This document shows positions 1 through 8,371 of a DNA stretch of 64,000 nucleotides, in pieces; the stretch's first letter is position 1, and every line of letters starts with the position of its first letter. The position numbers and the translations under genes were made by a program. This stretch comes from an uncultured Planctomycetota bacterium. GTDB lineage: Bacteria; Planctomycetota; Phycisphaerae; UBA1845; Fen-1342. The stretch covers positions 62,001 through 126,000 of the forward strand of contig CAADGM010000016.1 of assembly GCA_900696535.1 (NCBI GenBank). The letters run 5' to 3'. The notes under the pieces are model-generated. The model searched no databases. It had not been told where the DNA came from and was given only the letters and a program-made list of their open reading frames with translations.

Positions 1-263
1 CGCCCCAGCACCCGGATGTCCGCCGCGAACTCGTCGCCGATGGCGATGTAAAACGAGCCGTCCGGCCGCAGCACCCGGCAGCACGCTTCCATCCAGGCAC
101 GCGACCACGCCACGTACTCCGCGTCCGGCACGTCGTCGGCGTAGCGGTCGTAGACGTACCCGATATTGAATGGCGGGTCCGCAAAGACGAGGTGGACGCT
201 CCCGGGCTCCCACTTGCCGAGGATCTTGACCGAATCGCCACAGTATATGGTGTCCGGATTCAT
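1..263 (-). CDS. DNA methyltransferase, N-terminal part (cut by window edge)
   Basis: This is the first 87 codons of a site-specific DNA methyltransferase that would transfer a methyl group from S-adenosylmethionine to an adenine N6 or cytosine N4. The catalytic motif DPPFNIGY is at residues 29-36, and a second conserved stretch, RPDGSFYIAIGDE, follows at 66-78. A catalytic motif this close to the N-terminus, with the cofactor motif expected later, fits the beta-type order. The ATG at 263 is the only sensible start, and a promoter-like pair lies just upstream. No restriction enzyme gene is visible on this side. The recognition sequence cannot be told from this fragment. Confidence 0.85.
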   Translation of the reverse strand, partial: MNPDTIYCGDSVKILGKWEPGSVHLVFADPPFNIGYVYDRYADDVPDAEYVAWSRAWMEACCRVLRPDGSFYIAIGDEFAADIRVLG

Positions 264-280
264 AGACGCTCCCAAGCGGT

Positions 281-309
281 GGTATATCGAACGGAGCTGC
301 CAGAAACAA
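281..309 (-). promoter_or_regulatory. sigma70-type promoter of the DNA methyltransferase
   Basis: On the minus strand TTGTTT (304-309) is followed by a 17-base spacer and TATACC (281-286), which leaves a leader of about 10-20 bases before the ATG at 263. Assigned by eye from spacing and hexamers only. Confidence 0.45.
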
Positions 310-374
310 GCCCCGCCCCTCCAAGCCGACTAATCCTGCCCCGGGAACGCTTCCGCCGGCAGGCCCGCGCCGCG

Positions 375-1004
375 CTACGAACCCTGCGGAGCCGGCGCCG
401 CGTCCCCTTCCACCCCGGTTGTCGGAACGCTCTCCGGGCCAGCGGGCGCGATCTCGACGCCGGACACGAGCCAGCGATCGCCCACGCGGCTCACGCGGAA
501 CCGGAGGCGGCGAGTCTTCTCGCCATCGCTGACGAGCGCGTGCACTTCGGCCCGGCTCGGCGTGCTCGCCGGCGCGAGCGCCAGCCCGTCGTCACGCAGC
601 GTCGGCAGGTAGTACGCTAGCATCGCCGACCACTGCTCCACGGTCTTGCGGACCGCGGCCGCCCCCAGCTTGCCCGCCGCGCCCGTGCTGAGGCCGTGCG
701 CAGCCGCGATCTCGTCGCGCGCCGCCAGGTGCCAGGCGGCCTGCGCGATCGCCGCACGCGCTCGCCGCGGGTCGCGCGCCCGAGTTGACTCGACATCCTC
801 GCGGAAGAACGTCACCAGCGCGCGGACCGTGTCGAGCGGCGACTCTGTCCCAATCCGCGCATCCGGCGGAGGCGGGGCGAGGTCCGCCGTGTCCGCTTCG
901 CCGCAGCCGCCCGAGAGCATCAGCAGCGCCACGACGAGCGCCCCCCCAGCGACAGCGGAACCCAGACAGTTCGAGGCGTACTGCGCGACGCGTTGCATCA
1001 CCAT
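375..1004 (-). CDS. putative lipoprotein, function unknown
   Basis: A 209-residue protein of no recognised family. The N-terminus has a hydrophobic segment ending in a lipobox-like LSGGC at about residues 30-34, so it is probably exported and lipid-anchored. The rest is helical and charged and ends in an Ala/Pro-rich tail. The middle part (about 60-190) has the look of a stress or transport-associated helical domain, but no signature was found. It starts 3 bases after the metG stop, so it is very likely cotranscribed with metG. The function should be left open. Confidence 0.7.
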   Translation of the reverse strand: MVMQRVAQYASNCLGSAVAGGALVVALLMLSGGCGEADTADLAPPPPDARIGTESPLDTVRALVTFFREDVESTRARDPRRARAAIAQAAWHLAARDEIAAAHGLSTGAAGKLGAAAVRKTVEQWSAMLAYYLPTLRDDGLALAPASTPSRAEVHALVSDGEKTRRLRFRVSRVGDRWLVSGVEIAPAGPESVPTTGVEGDAAPAPQGS

Positions 1005-1007
1005 GAT

Positions 1008-2693
1008 CTAGCCCAGTGCATCCGGTTCGAGGTTGCTGAAGAGGAGAGTCGGCGGCCCGAGCGCGTGACCGGCCGAAAGCGGCGCTGGCGGAGACCACGT
1101 CGGCGCCTCGGTCGGCAGTCCCAACATGCCCTGGATCTTCGCCGTCACGCCCGGCATGAACGGCCAGCTCATCACCGCGAGCACCTGGATCGATCGGATG
1201 CAGGTGGCGATCGTCGCGGCACACTCGGCCAGGTCGGACTTTCGCGACGCCCACGGTGCACGCGCGCTGAAGTACTCGTTGCAGGCGCGGGCGAAGGCCA
1301 TCAGCGACTCCAGCCCAGCGCGAAATCGGCACTGCTCGAGGCAGGCGCCGACCTCGCGCAGCGACGCCTCCCCCCGAACGACGTGCTGACGATCCGCGTC
1401 CGTGGACGCACCGTCGTCGGGCACGCGGCCCTCGAAATAGCGGGCGGCGAACGTCAGCGCCCGGTTCACGAAGTTGCCGTAGGCCGCCACGAGCTCGGAG
1501 TTGTTCCGCGTGATGAACTCGGCAGGATCGAAGTAGGTCCGGGCGCCCTCGGGCGCGACGCTCGTCAGGTAGTAGCGCAGCGCGCTGGGATCGAGCCCCT
1601 TCTTGAGATACTCCTCGATCCACACGGGCGCATCCGGCGGCGTCGAGCTCTTGCTGATCTTGCGGGGCTCGCCGTCCACCCTCAGGTTGAGATAGCTGTT
1701 GGCAACGACGGCGTGCGGAAGCTGCCAACGGCCGTCGGCCATCAGCATCGCCGGCCACGTCAGGGCGTGGAAGACGGTGTTGTCCTCGCCGATGAAGTGG
1801 ACGATCGCCGTTTCCGGGTCGGCCCACCAGCGTTCGTACGCCCGCCAGTCGCCTTCGTGCAGCTTGCACCACTCCGCGGTGAACGACATGTAGCCGATGG
1901 GGGCGTCGAACCAGACGTAGAGCACCTTGCCCTTCGCGTCCGGATCATCCAGCGGCACGGGCACGCCCCAGGTGATGTCGCGCGTCATCGAGCGCTCGGG
2001 CAGACCCTGCTTGATCTGGCCGAGCGCGAAGTTCAGCACGGTCGGCCGCCAGTGCCCCTGCTTCGACTCGAGCCACTCGCGCAGGGGCTTCTCGAAGTCG
2101 GCCAGGCGCAGGTACCAGTGGGTCGTCTCGCGGACCACCGCCGGCTCACCCGTGATGGCGCTGACCGGGCTGCGCAGCAGCAGCGGGTCGATCATGCTGC
2201 CGCAGGACTCGCACTGGTCCCCCGTCGCGTTCTCCGCTCCGCAGTGGTGGCACGTGCCGCGAACGAACCGATCGGGCAGGAAGCGCTCGGCCTTGGGGTC
2301 GTAGAGCTGCTTCGTGCGGCGCTTGGTGAAGAAGCCCTTCTCGTGGATGCGCAGGAAGAACTCCTGGCTTAGCCGCTCGTGAAGGGCGACGAAATCGGGA
2401 TGGTGGGTACCACCGTAGATGTCGAACTCGATGCCCAGCCCGGCGAAGTCCCGGGCCTGGCGCTGGTTGTAGAACGCGGCGATCGCCGCGGGCGTGCTGT
2501 TCTCACGCAGCGCCGTGATCTCCGCGGTCGCCCCGTTGTCATCGCTACCGCAGATGAAACGCACTTCATGGCCCGCCGCGCGCAGGTAGCGCACGTACGT
2601 GTCCGCCGGCAGGTAGGCACCGGCGATGTGCCCCACGTGCAGGCGGTTGTTCGAATAGGGCAGCGCGGCGGTGACGAGGTATCGCTTGGGCAT
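1008..2693 (-). CDS. metG: methionyl-tRNA synthetase
   Basis: Charges tRNA-Met with methionine in the cytoplasm. This class I synthetase carries HVGH (the HIGH motif) at residues 19-22, a CxxC...CxxC zinc knuckle at about 124-142 (CHHCG and CESCG) and KISKS (KMSKS) near residue 345. Its 561 residues match forms without the C-terminal tRNA-binding domain. The ATG at 2693 (MPKRYLVTA) is preferred over the in-frame start 36 bases upstream, because the family begins at the first beta strand and a promoter at 2728-2757 lies just upstream. The lipoprotein gene follows after 3 bases. Confidence 0.96.
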   Translation of the reverse strand: MPKRYLVTAALPYSNNRLHVGHIAGAYLPADTYVRYLRAAGHEVRFICGSDDNGATAEITALRENSTPAAIAAFYNQRQARDFAGLGIEFDIYGGTHHPDFVALHERLSQEFFLRIHEKGFFTKRRTKQLYDPKAERFLPDRFVRGTCHHCGAENATGDQCESCGSMIDPLLLRSPVSAITGEPAVVRETTHWYLRLADFEKPLREWLESKQGHWRPTVLNFALGQIKQGLPERSMTRDITWGVPVPLDDPDAKGKVLYVWFDAPIGYMSFTAEWCKLHEGDWRAYERWWADPETAIVHFIGEDNTVFHALTWPAMLMADGRWQLPHAVVANSYLNLRVDGEPRKISKSSTPPDAPVWIEEYLKKGLDPSALRYYLTSVAPEGARTYFDPAEFITRNNSELVAAYGNFVNRALTFAARYFEGRVPDDGASTDADRQHVVRGEASLREVGACLEQCRFRAGLESLMAFARACNEYFSARAPWASRKSDLAECAATIATCIRSIQVLAVMSWPFMPGVTAKIQGMLGLPTEAPTWSPPAPLSAGHALGPPTLLFSNLEPDALG

Positions 2694-2727
2694 TCGGCGT
2701 CCATTCTCCGACGAGGCAGCGCGGAGC

Positions 2728-2757
2728 ACTGTACGCGCCGAGTTGTGCGGCGTGCAA
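2728..2757 (-). promoter_or_regulatory. metG: probable metG promoter
   Basis: Minus strand: TTGCAC (2752-2757), an 18-base spacer and TACAGT (2728-2733), about 35 bases before the chosen metG ATG. It lies just downstream of the terminator of the preceding unit, which supports an independent metG transcript. Confidence 0.4.
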
Positions 2758-2768
2758 CATCAAGACAA

Positions 2769-2812
2769 GGGAACCGCCGCACGGACGCATCCGCATCCGC
2801 GCGACGGTTCCC
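2769..2812 (-). terminator. 17-bp hairpin terminator of the miniprotein gene
   Basis: A near-perfect 17-bp stem (two G-U pairs on the minus strand) with a 10-base loop begins 27 bases after the miniprotein stop codon and is followed on the minus strand by the T-rich run TTGTCTTG. It ends the upstream unit before the metG promoter. The U tract is imperfect, so efficiency is uncertain. Confidence 0.65.
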
Positions 2813-2838
2813 AGGCTGTTCCAGTCGCTTGGCGGAGC

Positions 2839-3006
2839 TTAGTCGCCGCGGCCGACGAACCACCACACGCCCAGGCCGATGAGGATCAGCCAGGGCAGGA
2901 AGAGGATGCCGCCGAGGGCCGGCACCAGATTGCCAGCGCCGGCAAGGAGCTGGTTGAGAATGTTGTTCTGGCCCAGCAACTGGTTCAGAATGGCCGTAAG
3001 ATCCAT
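2839..3006 (-). CDS. 55-residue membrane miniprotein
   Basis: A small gene supported by a complete set of signals: a consensus-like promoter at 3090-3117, the ribosome binding site AGGAGTG about 7 bases before the ATG, and a 17-bp terminator after the stop. The protein has an Asn/Gln/Leu-rich amphipathic first half with a repeated ILNQLL unit (about residues 6-11 and 16-21), then one strongly hydrophobic segment at about 30-51 ending in GVWWFVGRGD. It resembles no family I can name. It is likely an inner-membrane single-span protein whose N-terminal helix could self-associate. A toxin or membrane-stress role is possible but nothing shows it. Confidence 0.75.
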   Translation of the reverse strand: MDLTAILNQLLGQNNILNQLLAGAGNLVPALGGILFLPWLILIGLGVWWFVGRGD

Positions 3007-3089
3007 CGGTTCACTCCTGCTGACTTGCTACCACTCGCTGAGTCCCGCCGCCACGGCGAGACCCCACCGAATACGAAAACCGGTGGGCG

Positions 3090-3117
3090 ATCCTAGGCAC
3101 TTTCGAAGCGCTGTCAA
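3090..3117 (-). promoter_or_regulatory. strong sigma70-type promoter of the miniprotein gene
   Basis: Minus strand: TTGACA (3112-3117, perfect consensus), a 16-base spacer and TAGGAT (3090-3095). The start of transcription would be near 3083, giving a leader of about 75 bases. Just upstream of the -35 box lies the 14-base perfect palindrome GGGCGAATTCGCCC at 3126-3139, which could be an operator. Confidence 0.6.
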
Positions 3118-3178
3118 GTCCGCTTGGGCGAATTCGCCCGCTCTTCCAGCGGCAAGGCGAACTCCGACCCACACGCGC

Positions 3179-4219
3179 TCATCGCAATCTCGCCCACAGG
3201 ACCTTCAGACATGCTTCGTCGCCAGCGAAATCCGCCGGTGGCGTCGGGGCGTCCAGCCATTCAACCCGACGGCCAGCCGCCAGTGCCGCGGCAGTCAGTG
3301 CCCGCTTCAGCCACGCCGGCGTGGCGTTCTCCGCATTCGCCGACAGGTGCAGGAGCCCGCCTGGACTGAGGACCCCCACCGCGGAAACGAGCAGGCGGTG
3401 CAGGTCGCGTTCGAGCGTAAATGTGCGGTGCGGCCGCTCCAGCCGAGCGAATGTCGGCGGGTCGAGGATGATGATGTCGGCCGCGAGACCGGCGCGTGCG
3501 AGCCGCCTGATACCATCAAAAACGTCACAGCAGTACCACAAGTGACGACATTCCGTCACGCTGTTGCTGGACACGTTCTCGCGAGCCCAATTCAAGTAGC
3601 GTTTCGATACATCGACCGTTATGACGTGATCCGCCCCGCCGGCCGCTGCCGCGACCGTGAATCCCCCCGTGTACGCGAACGTGTCCAGGACTCGCTTGCC
3701 AGTCGCGACCCGTCGGATCGCCCGGCGCTGCTCCCGATGATCGAGGAAGAGCCCCGTCGAGAACCCGTCGAACGGACGAACCATAAAATTGAGTCCATGC
3801 TCGCGGACGGCGAAGGCCGCCGGCGCGGGCGGGCCAATCCAAGGCGTCGGGTCGCGATTGGCGGCATCGATCGCCGCAGTTCGGTTCGTGCGGTCCCGGG
3901 GGAAGAGCTTGCGGTACACCGTCGGGGCGCCAACTGCTTCGGCCAGTGTCGCGAGGGCGTCACGCAGCGCGTCGTCCGGAACCGCGAGCCGCCCCAGGTG
4001 ACACTGCGCGATCAGGACTTCCCCCAACCTCTCGACGACCAAGCCGTCCACCCCGTCCCAGCGATCGTTGAACAGGCGGCAGACGTCGGTCTCTGGATCG
4101 TCGAGCAACCGCCGACGACGCGCCAGAGCGCTCCTGAGCGCCGCGGCGAGGTCCCTCTCGCGCGCCACCGATGCCGGCGCGGCGCGCGGGCGCTCAGGCC
4201 TCCCGGATGCGGAGGACAT
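3179..4219 (-). CDS. class I SAM-dependent rRNA methyltransferase, RlmI-like
   Basis: Probably methylates a 23S rRNA cytosine, as RlmI does. The Rossmann SAM site VLDTFAYTGGF is in the middle, followed by an acidic motif (VITVDVSKR) and the catalytic DPPTFAR motif. The N-terminal part (RLFNDRWDGVDGLVVERLG) matches the PUA-like/EEHEP region of this family. The start is uncertain: ATG at 4219, an upstream ATG at 4258 and a GTG at 4168 are all in frame, and the first two overlap the end of tyrS by 26 and 65 bases. A GGAGG sits over the tyrS stop codon, but it is too far from the GTG to decide. The exact rRNA target is not shown by the sequence. Confidence 0.8.
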   Translation of the reverse strand: MSSASGRPERPRAAPASVARERDLAAALRSALARRRRLLDDPETDVCRLFNDRWDGVDGLVVERLGEVLIAQCHLGRLAVPDDALRDALATLAEAVGAPTVYRKLFPRDRTNRTAAIDAANRDPTPWIGPPAPAAFAVREHGLNFMVRPFDGFSTGLFLDHREQRRAIRRVATGKRVLDTFAYTGGFTVAAAAGGADHVITVDVSKRYLNWARENVSSNSVTECRHLWYCCDVFDGIRRLARAGLAADIIILDPPTFARLERPHRTFTLERDLHRLLVSAVGVLSPGGLLHLSANAENATPAWLKRALTAAALAAGRRVEWLDAPTPPADFAGDEACLKVLWARLR

Positions 4220-5486
4220 GAAAGTGCTTCTTGCCCTTGCGCAGGATGACGTAACCACCGGCGAGCACGTCGTCCCGCGTGAGCGTGCGACCGGCGTCGC
4301 TGACGACCACGTTGTTCACAAAGATCGAGTGGTTCGGCAGATCCTTGCGCGCCTGGCCGCGCGACGGATACAGACCGGCGTCGGTCACGAGCCCGACGAC
4401 GGTCGCGTCCGGCGTGCCAAGTCGGCTGGCCGGCAGGTCCGTACTCGGGGCGCCTTGGAATGCCTCGCGCAGCTCCATGGCGCTCAGCGTACGATAGTCC
4501 GAATCCTTGCTGAAGAGGACCTGCGTAGCACGCTTCGCGCGAGCGAGCGCGTCCGGACCGTGCACCAGCCGCGTGACCTCCTCGGCCAGCAGCGACTGCC
4601 CCTCGCGCTTGTGGGGCGCTGCCGCGTGCGCGCGGGCGGCCTCCTCAATCTCGGCGACCGGCAGGAAGGTGAACATCTTCAGGTAGCGCTCGACGGCCCC
4701 GTCCTCCGTGTTCAGCCAGAACTGGTAGAACGCGTACGGACTGGTCCGGTCAGGATCGAGCCAGACGTTGCCTTCCTCCGACTTGCCGAACTTCTTGCCG
4801 TCGTCGCGGGTCACGAGCGGCGTGGTCAGGCCGAAGGCTTCGACCCCGCGGAGGCGGCGGATCAGGTCGGCGCCCGAGAGAATGTTGCCCCACTGGTCAC
4901 TGGCGCCCATCTGGAGACGGCAGCCGTACTGGTCGTAGAGCGCGAGGAAGTCGTACGCCTGGAGCAGCATGTAGCTGAACTCGGTGTACGAGATGCCGTG
5001 CTCGCGGGTTTCGAGGCGAACTCGGACCGAGTCGCGCACGATCATCTGGTTGACCGAGAAGTGCTTGCCGATGTCGCGGAGGAACTCGACAAAGCGGAGC
5101 TGGCCGAGCCAGTCGAAGTTATTGACCACCAGGCCGCGATCCCCGTCCAGGTCCAGGAAGCGCTCGATCTGGCGCCGCATGCCGGCCAAGTTCAACTCGA
5201 GTTGCTCGAGCGTCAGCAGGCTCCGCTCGCTCTCCTTGCCGCTCGGGTCGCCGATCAGGCCAGTGGCCCCCCCGCCGACGGCGATGGGCCGATGGCCGGC
5301 CCGCTGGAAGCGCACCAGGTTGATGAGCTGCGTGAGGCTGCCAACGTGAAGGCTATCGGCGGTCGGATCGAAGCCGATGTAGCCCGTCATTGCGCCAGCG
5401 CGCAGCGCGTCGGCCAGCGCCGGCGAGGACACCTGCTGGAGGATGCCACGGGCTTGAAGGTCGTCGAGAAAGTCGGGTTTGGCCAT
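4194..5486 (-). CDS. tyrS: tyrosyl-tRNA synthetase
   Basis: Charges tRNA-Tyr with tyrosine. The 430-residue protein has HVGS (HIGH) at residues 47-50, the tyrosine-site signature (GYIGFDPTADSLHVGS), KFGKS (KMSKS) near residue 233 and a C-terminal S4 RNA-binding domain from about 360. The length matches bacterial TyrS. The ATG at 5486 begins MAKPDFL, and a possible promoter is at 5496-5525. The RlmI-like gene overlaps or abuts the 3' end, so the two are probably cotranscribed. Confidence 0.96.
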   Translation of the reverse strand: MAKPDFLDDLQARGILQQVSSPALADALRAGAMTGYIGFDPTADSLHVGSLTQLINLVRFQRAGHRPIAVGGGATGLIGDPSGKESERSLLTLEQLELNLAGMRRQIERFLDLDGDRGLVVNNFDWLGQLRFVEFLRDIGKHFSVNQMIVRDSVRVRLETREHGISYTEFSYMLLQAYDFLALYDQYGCRLQMGASDQWGNILSGADLIRRLRGVEAFGLTTPLVTRDDGKKFGKSEEGNVWLDPDRTSPYAFYQFWLNTEDGAVERYLKMFTFLPVAEIEEAARAHAAAPHKREGQSLLAEEVTRLVHGPDALARAKRATQVLFSKDSDYRTLSAMELREAFQGAPSTDLPASRLGTPDATVVGLVTDAGLYPSRGQARKDLPNHSIFVNNVVVSDAGRTLTRDDVLAGGYVILRKGKKHFHVLRIREA

Positions 5487-5495
5487 AGACCGCTC

Positions 5496-5525
5496 ATCTT
5501 AACGCTGCCGCGGCGCGCCTGGCAA
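5496..5525 (-). promoter_or_regulatory. tyrS: possible tyrS promoter
   Basis: Minus strand: TTGCCA (5520-5525), an 18-base spacer and TAAGAT (5496-5501), 10 bases before the ATG. No T-box leader was seen between this element and the gene. Low-confidence visual call. Confidence 0.35.
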
Positions 5526-5686
5526 AGACGGCCGCCGCGCAGCGCAACGCTCGCGCCGTCCGAGTTCACGCGCGTGCGGCGAGCCGCGACATATCGCACC
5601 TGACATGCTTGTCCGGTGTACTTGAGCCCCAAGGGGCGCTGGCCGATTTTCCCCGTAGCTAACCCCCCGTTGCAGGCGAGGCGTCC

Positions 5687-6481
5687 GTGACCTTGGATCT
5701 CGACGAACTGACCGAAGGCTGGAGCTGTCCGTCCGGGGAGCTGCGCGCTCGCCTGATCACCGGCCGCGACGGGTGCGAGTTCGTGCAGATCCGGCTCGAC
5801 CTGGGTGTGATGCAACTCGCGCCGACCGGCCGCCCGGATGGGGCCGAATTCCGCGGCTTTCGCACCGCGTGCGAGTGCGTCGACCAGGCCGCGCGCGAGC
5901 GGCAACGCGTCGACCGCGAGGCGTGGCAGGAGCTCGAGCGCGAATTGCAGCAGTTCAACTATCGCCGGGTGGCCTACGGGCACCTGGCCGAGGACGCCTT
6001 GCGTGCCAGCGACGACGCGGCCACGCGCCGATACATCGCCGCGGCGCTCGACGACGTGACCGCCTGCGAGCGGCGCGTGCGGTTGCAGCGCGAGGTGCTC
6101 GGCGAGACCCCGGAGACGAGCACGCTCAGCGCGACGCTGGCCTTTGACCGCGGCCGCCTTCAGACCCAACTGCACCTGGTGGACGGCCAGTTCGAGCGTG
6201 CCGTCGAGCAAGCCGAAGCCAGCGCCGCCGAGCTCGAGCGGCTGCTGGCGGAACTGGGCCATGATCCGGACGCCATCGCGGACGACCCGGGCGTCGCCTA
6301 CCTCCGCGAGCTCAGCGTCAAGCTCCGCCGCGAGTACGGCATCACACAGACCTTGCGTGAGCAGCTCGCCGAGGCGATCGAGCGTGAGGACTTCGAGTCC
6401 GCGGCCCAGCTTCGTGACGCGCTGCGTCGACGCTCGGGAACGCCCGAGCGTCCAACCGACTGGGACTGGCCGGACATGTAG
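5687..6481 (+). CDS. UVR-motif (UvrB/UvrC domain) protein, function unknown
   Basis: A 264-residue soluble protein with a GTG start behind GGCGAGGC. The first about 60 residues form a small domain (GCEFVQIRLDLGVMQL) seen in uncharacterised planctomycete proteins. The middle is a long, charged, probably coiled-coil region (about 65-215). The C-terminus carries a UVR motif, EQLAEAIEREDFESAAQLRD, at about 227-250, as found in UvrB, UvrC, ClpC and McsA, where it mediates protein-protein contacts. It stands alone between divergent tyrS and convergent HU genes. A role as an adaptor for DNA repair or a Clp protease is inference. Confidence 0.75.
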   Translation: MTLDLDELTEGWSCPSGELRARLITGRDGCEFVQIRLDLGVMQLAPTGRPDGAEFRGFRTACECVDQAARERQRVDREAWQELERELQQFNYRRVAYGHLAEDALRASDDAATRRYIAAALDDVTACERRVRLQREVLGETPETSTLSATLAFDRGRLQTQLHLVDGQFERAVEQAEASAAELERLLAELGHDPDAIADDPGVAYLRELSVKLRREYGITQTLREQLAEAIEREDFESAAQLRDALRRRSGTPERPTDWDWPDM

Positions 6482-6638
6482 GCCCGCGCCGCACAGGCCG
6501 CGCAGCAACGGCTGGCTGATCGAGGAAGCGCAGTCGGCGGCGGCACGCGCACGCGTGCCGTCGCCGACGCGTCATTCCCGCTCGACACTCGCCGCCGTTG
6601 GCGAGGTCCCCACCGCCCCCCTCGGCCCCGCCCCGTCG

Positions 6639-6986
6639 TCAGACCATTTCCTTGAGCGCCTTGAGCGGGCGGACCTTGACAATCTTGCGGGCCGGCTTGG
6701 CCTTGACGGTCATCATCTCGCCGGGCTTGAACGGGTTGGGCATCTGCCGCGCCTTGGTCGCGGGCTTCTTGATCACCGTGACCTTCATCAGGCCGGGAAC
6801 GGTGAAAATGCCCGGGCCGCGAAGGTCCTTCTTGATGAGCTCGCCCATGGCCTCCATGACCATGGACACCTGCTTGCGTGTCAGGCCGGTCATGTCGGCG
6901 ATGTTTGTGAACACCTCGGACTTGCTGCGTGCCTTGTCGCCACTCTTGGCCTTCGGAGCCGCCGCCATCTTCATGCCTTTAGCCAT
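6639..6986 (-). CDS. HU-like histone-like DNA-binding protein
   Basis: A 115-residue nucleoid protein of the HU/IHF family. The body (SEVFTNIADMTGLTRKQV...) gives the helical dimerisation part, and the later basic strands (PGLMKVTVIKKPATKARQM and the closing VRPLKALKEMV) match the DNA-binding arm and C-terminus. The head is Lys/Ala-rich (MAKGMKMAAAPKAK), longer than in E. coli HU, as is common in planctomycetes. The ATG at 6986 is chosen because GAGGT lies 8 bases upstream; longer in-frame starts lack a site. It probably compacts or bends DNA. The long upstream region is structured (see 7165-7233). Confidence 0.88.
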   Translation of the reverse strand: MAKGMKMAAAPKAKSGDKARSKSEVFTNIADMTGLTRKQVSMVMEAMGELIKKDLRGPGIFTVPGLMKVTVIKKPATKARQMPNPFKPGEMMTVKAKPARKIVKVRPLKALKEMV

Positions 6987-7164
6987 TGCTGTTGTACCTC
7001 CCAAGCCACCTGCGGGTCTTCCTGTCCCCAGGCGGCGGGTGCCAGAAAACTGCTCGTCGAGCCGGGATCTCGTCGCCGTGGCGCATGCCCTCTTCGGGCG
7101 AGACGGGACCGCGCATCCCGCTGCGGACATCCGCGTCCGCGATCGACACGTCGCGTTTTCGCAT

Positions 7165-7233
7165 GGATTTTCGCCCGAGTCAAGGGACTCGAGCGTCGCG
7201 GCAACGAAAATCCCCGACTTTTCCCGCGGAAAA
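7165..7233 (-). other. nested hairpins in the 332-base gap upstream of the HU gene
   Basis: The gap 6987-7318 holds no gene. Within it, a perfect 9-bp outer stem (7165-7173 with 7205-7213, GGATTTTCG/CGAAAATCC) encloses a perfect 6-bp hairpin (7176-7181 with 7186-7191, loop AAGG). A second hairpin, TTTTCC-CGC-GGAAAA, follows at 7219-7233. The A/T-rich arms stand out in this GC-rich region. It may be a structured 5' leader of the HU gene or a protein-binding site; no known riboswitch was recognised. Confidence 0.4.
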
Positions 7234-7318
7234 TGCCGCCGCGCCCGCCCGAGCCCCCCCAGCCCGTCTTACGCCGCCGTGCGACGCCGCACCACGTCGC
7301 CCCCCCGGGTTCGTTCGC

Positions 7319-8371
7319 TCACGAGGCGGCCGGTGGTTCGGGCTCCTGGTTGATGAGGTCCAGCGCCCGGCGAAGCAGCCCGAGGCTCTTGCGGTCGAAA
7401 CGGAACTTCAACCGGGGCAGCTCAGCGTGCTCCCCGCGCTCGGCCGGGAGCGCGGCGCACTGCTCGAACCGGCCCGCCGAGAGGATCCGCGCGTACTCGT
7501 CGTTCAGACGCTCCAGCGTCGCCGGCGAGACGGCTCGATGGAGGCGCAAGATCAGGTCGGGACCGACGTAACGCATGGAGTGGTAGACCCGGTAGAAGTT
7601 GACGACCTCGCGGACGGCCGCGTCCACGTCATCGGTGATGCGGAACAAGTGCATGTCCTGGTCGCTGATCATGCCCGTACGGAGGAGTTCGGCCGCGACG
7701 TACGCGCGCCACTGGGGCCAGTAGGTCCCCCCCGGCTGCTCGCACATGACGATCGGGATCAGGGGGGCCTTGCCGGTCTGGATGAGGGTCAGGGCCTCGA
7801 AGCTCTCGTCCTGCGTCCCGAACCCGCCCGGGAACAGCGCCAAGGCCGACGCCTCCTTCATGAACATCAGCTTCCGCGTGAAGAAGTAGCGGAAGTTCAC
7901 CAGCTTGTTGTCCTCGGCGATGATCTCGTTGGTTTTCTGCTCGAAGGGGAGCTGGATGGCCACGCCGAAGCTCTGAGCGACGCCCGCCCCGTCGTGCCCG
8001 GCCTTCATGATCCCGTCGCCGGCCCCGGTGATGACCATCCACCCATGCTCGCTGATCTTCTCGGCGAACCGATACGCCTGGACGTAGTCGGGGTGGGTTT
8101 CCGACACCCGGGCCGAACCGAAGATGCTGACCTTGCGGATGTTGCGGTAGGGCGCGAAGACTTTGAGGGCGTAGCGCAGCTCGGCCAGGGCCGTCTCCAT
8201 CAGCTTCATGTCCCCGCGGTTGGTTGGGTCGCGAGCCAGGCGGCAGAGCGTCAGCAAGGCGTCGGAAAGGAGATCCTGGTGTGGTCCCGCGAAGTGGCGC
8301 TCCGCGAACTGCTGGATGTCGGCGGCACGCTGCTGGCGGCGCTGCTCGTCCGTTTGCAGGTCGGTTGTCAT
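7319..8371 (-). CDS. LOG-family (TIGR00730-like) Rossmann protein
   Basis: A 350-residue member of the lysine-decarboxylase-like/LOG superfamily, whose characterised members are nucleotide 5'-monophosphate phosphoribohydrolases. The family signature PGGFGTQDE is at about residues 180-188, with an upstream FGSARV strand and the nucleotide-site run GAGDGIMKAGHDGA. It is longer than plant-type LOG (about 200 residues), having an N-terminal helical extension and a C-terminal region of about 120 residues, like the large bacterial LOG group. The usual GGG at the nucleotide site reads GAGDGIM. The substrate is not determined by the sequence. A CTATACT -10 box lies at 8507-8513. Confidence 0.85.
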   Translation of the reverse strand: MTTDLQTDEQRRQQRAADIQQFAERHFAGPHQDLLSDALLTLCRLARDPTNRGDMKLMETALAELRYALKVFAPYRNIRKVSIFGSARVSETHPDYVQAYRFAEKISEHGWMVITGAGDGIMKAGHDGAGVAQSFGVAIQLPFEQKTNEIIAEDNKLVNFRYFFTRKLMFMKEASALALFPGGFGTQDESFEALTLIQTGKAPLIPIVMCEQPGGTYWPQWRAYVAAELLRTGMISDQDMHLFRITDDVDAAVREVVNFYRVYHSMRYVGPDLILRLHRAVSPATLERLNDEYARILSAGRFEQCAALPAERGEHAELPRLKFRFDRKSLGLLRRALDLINQEPEPPAAS

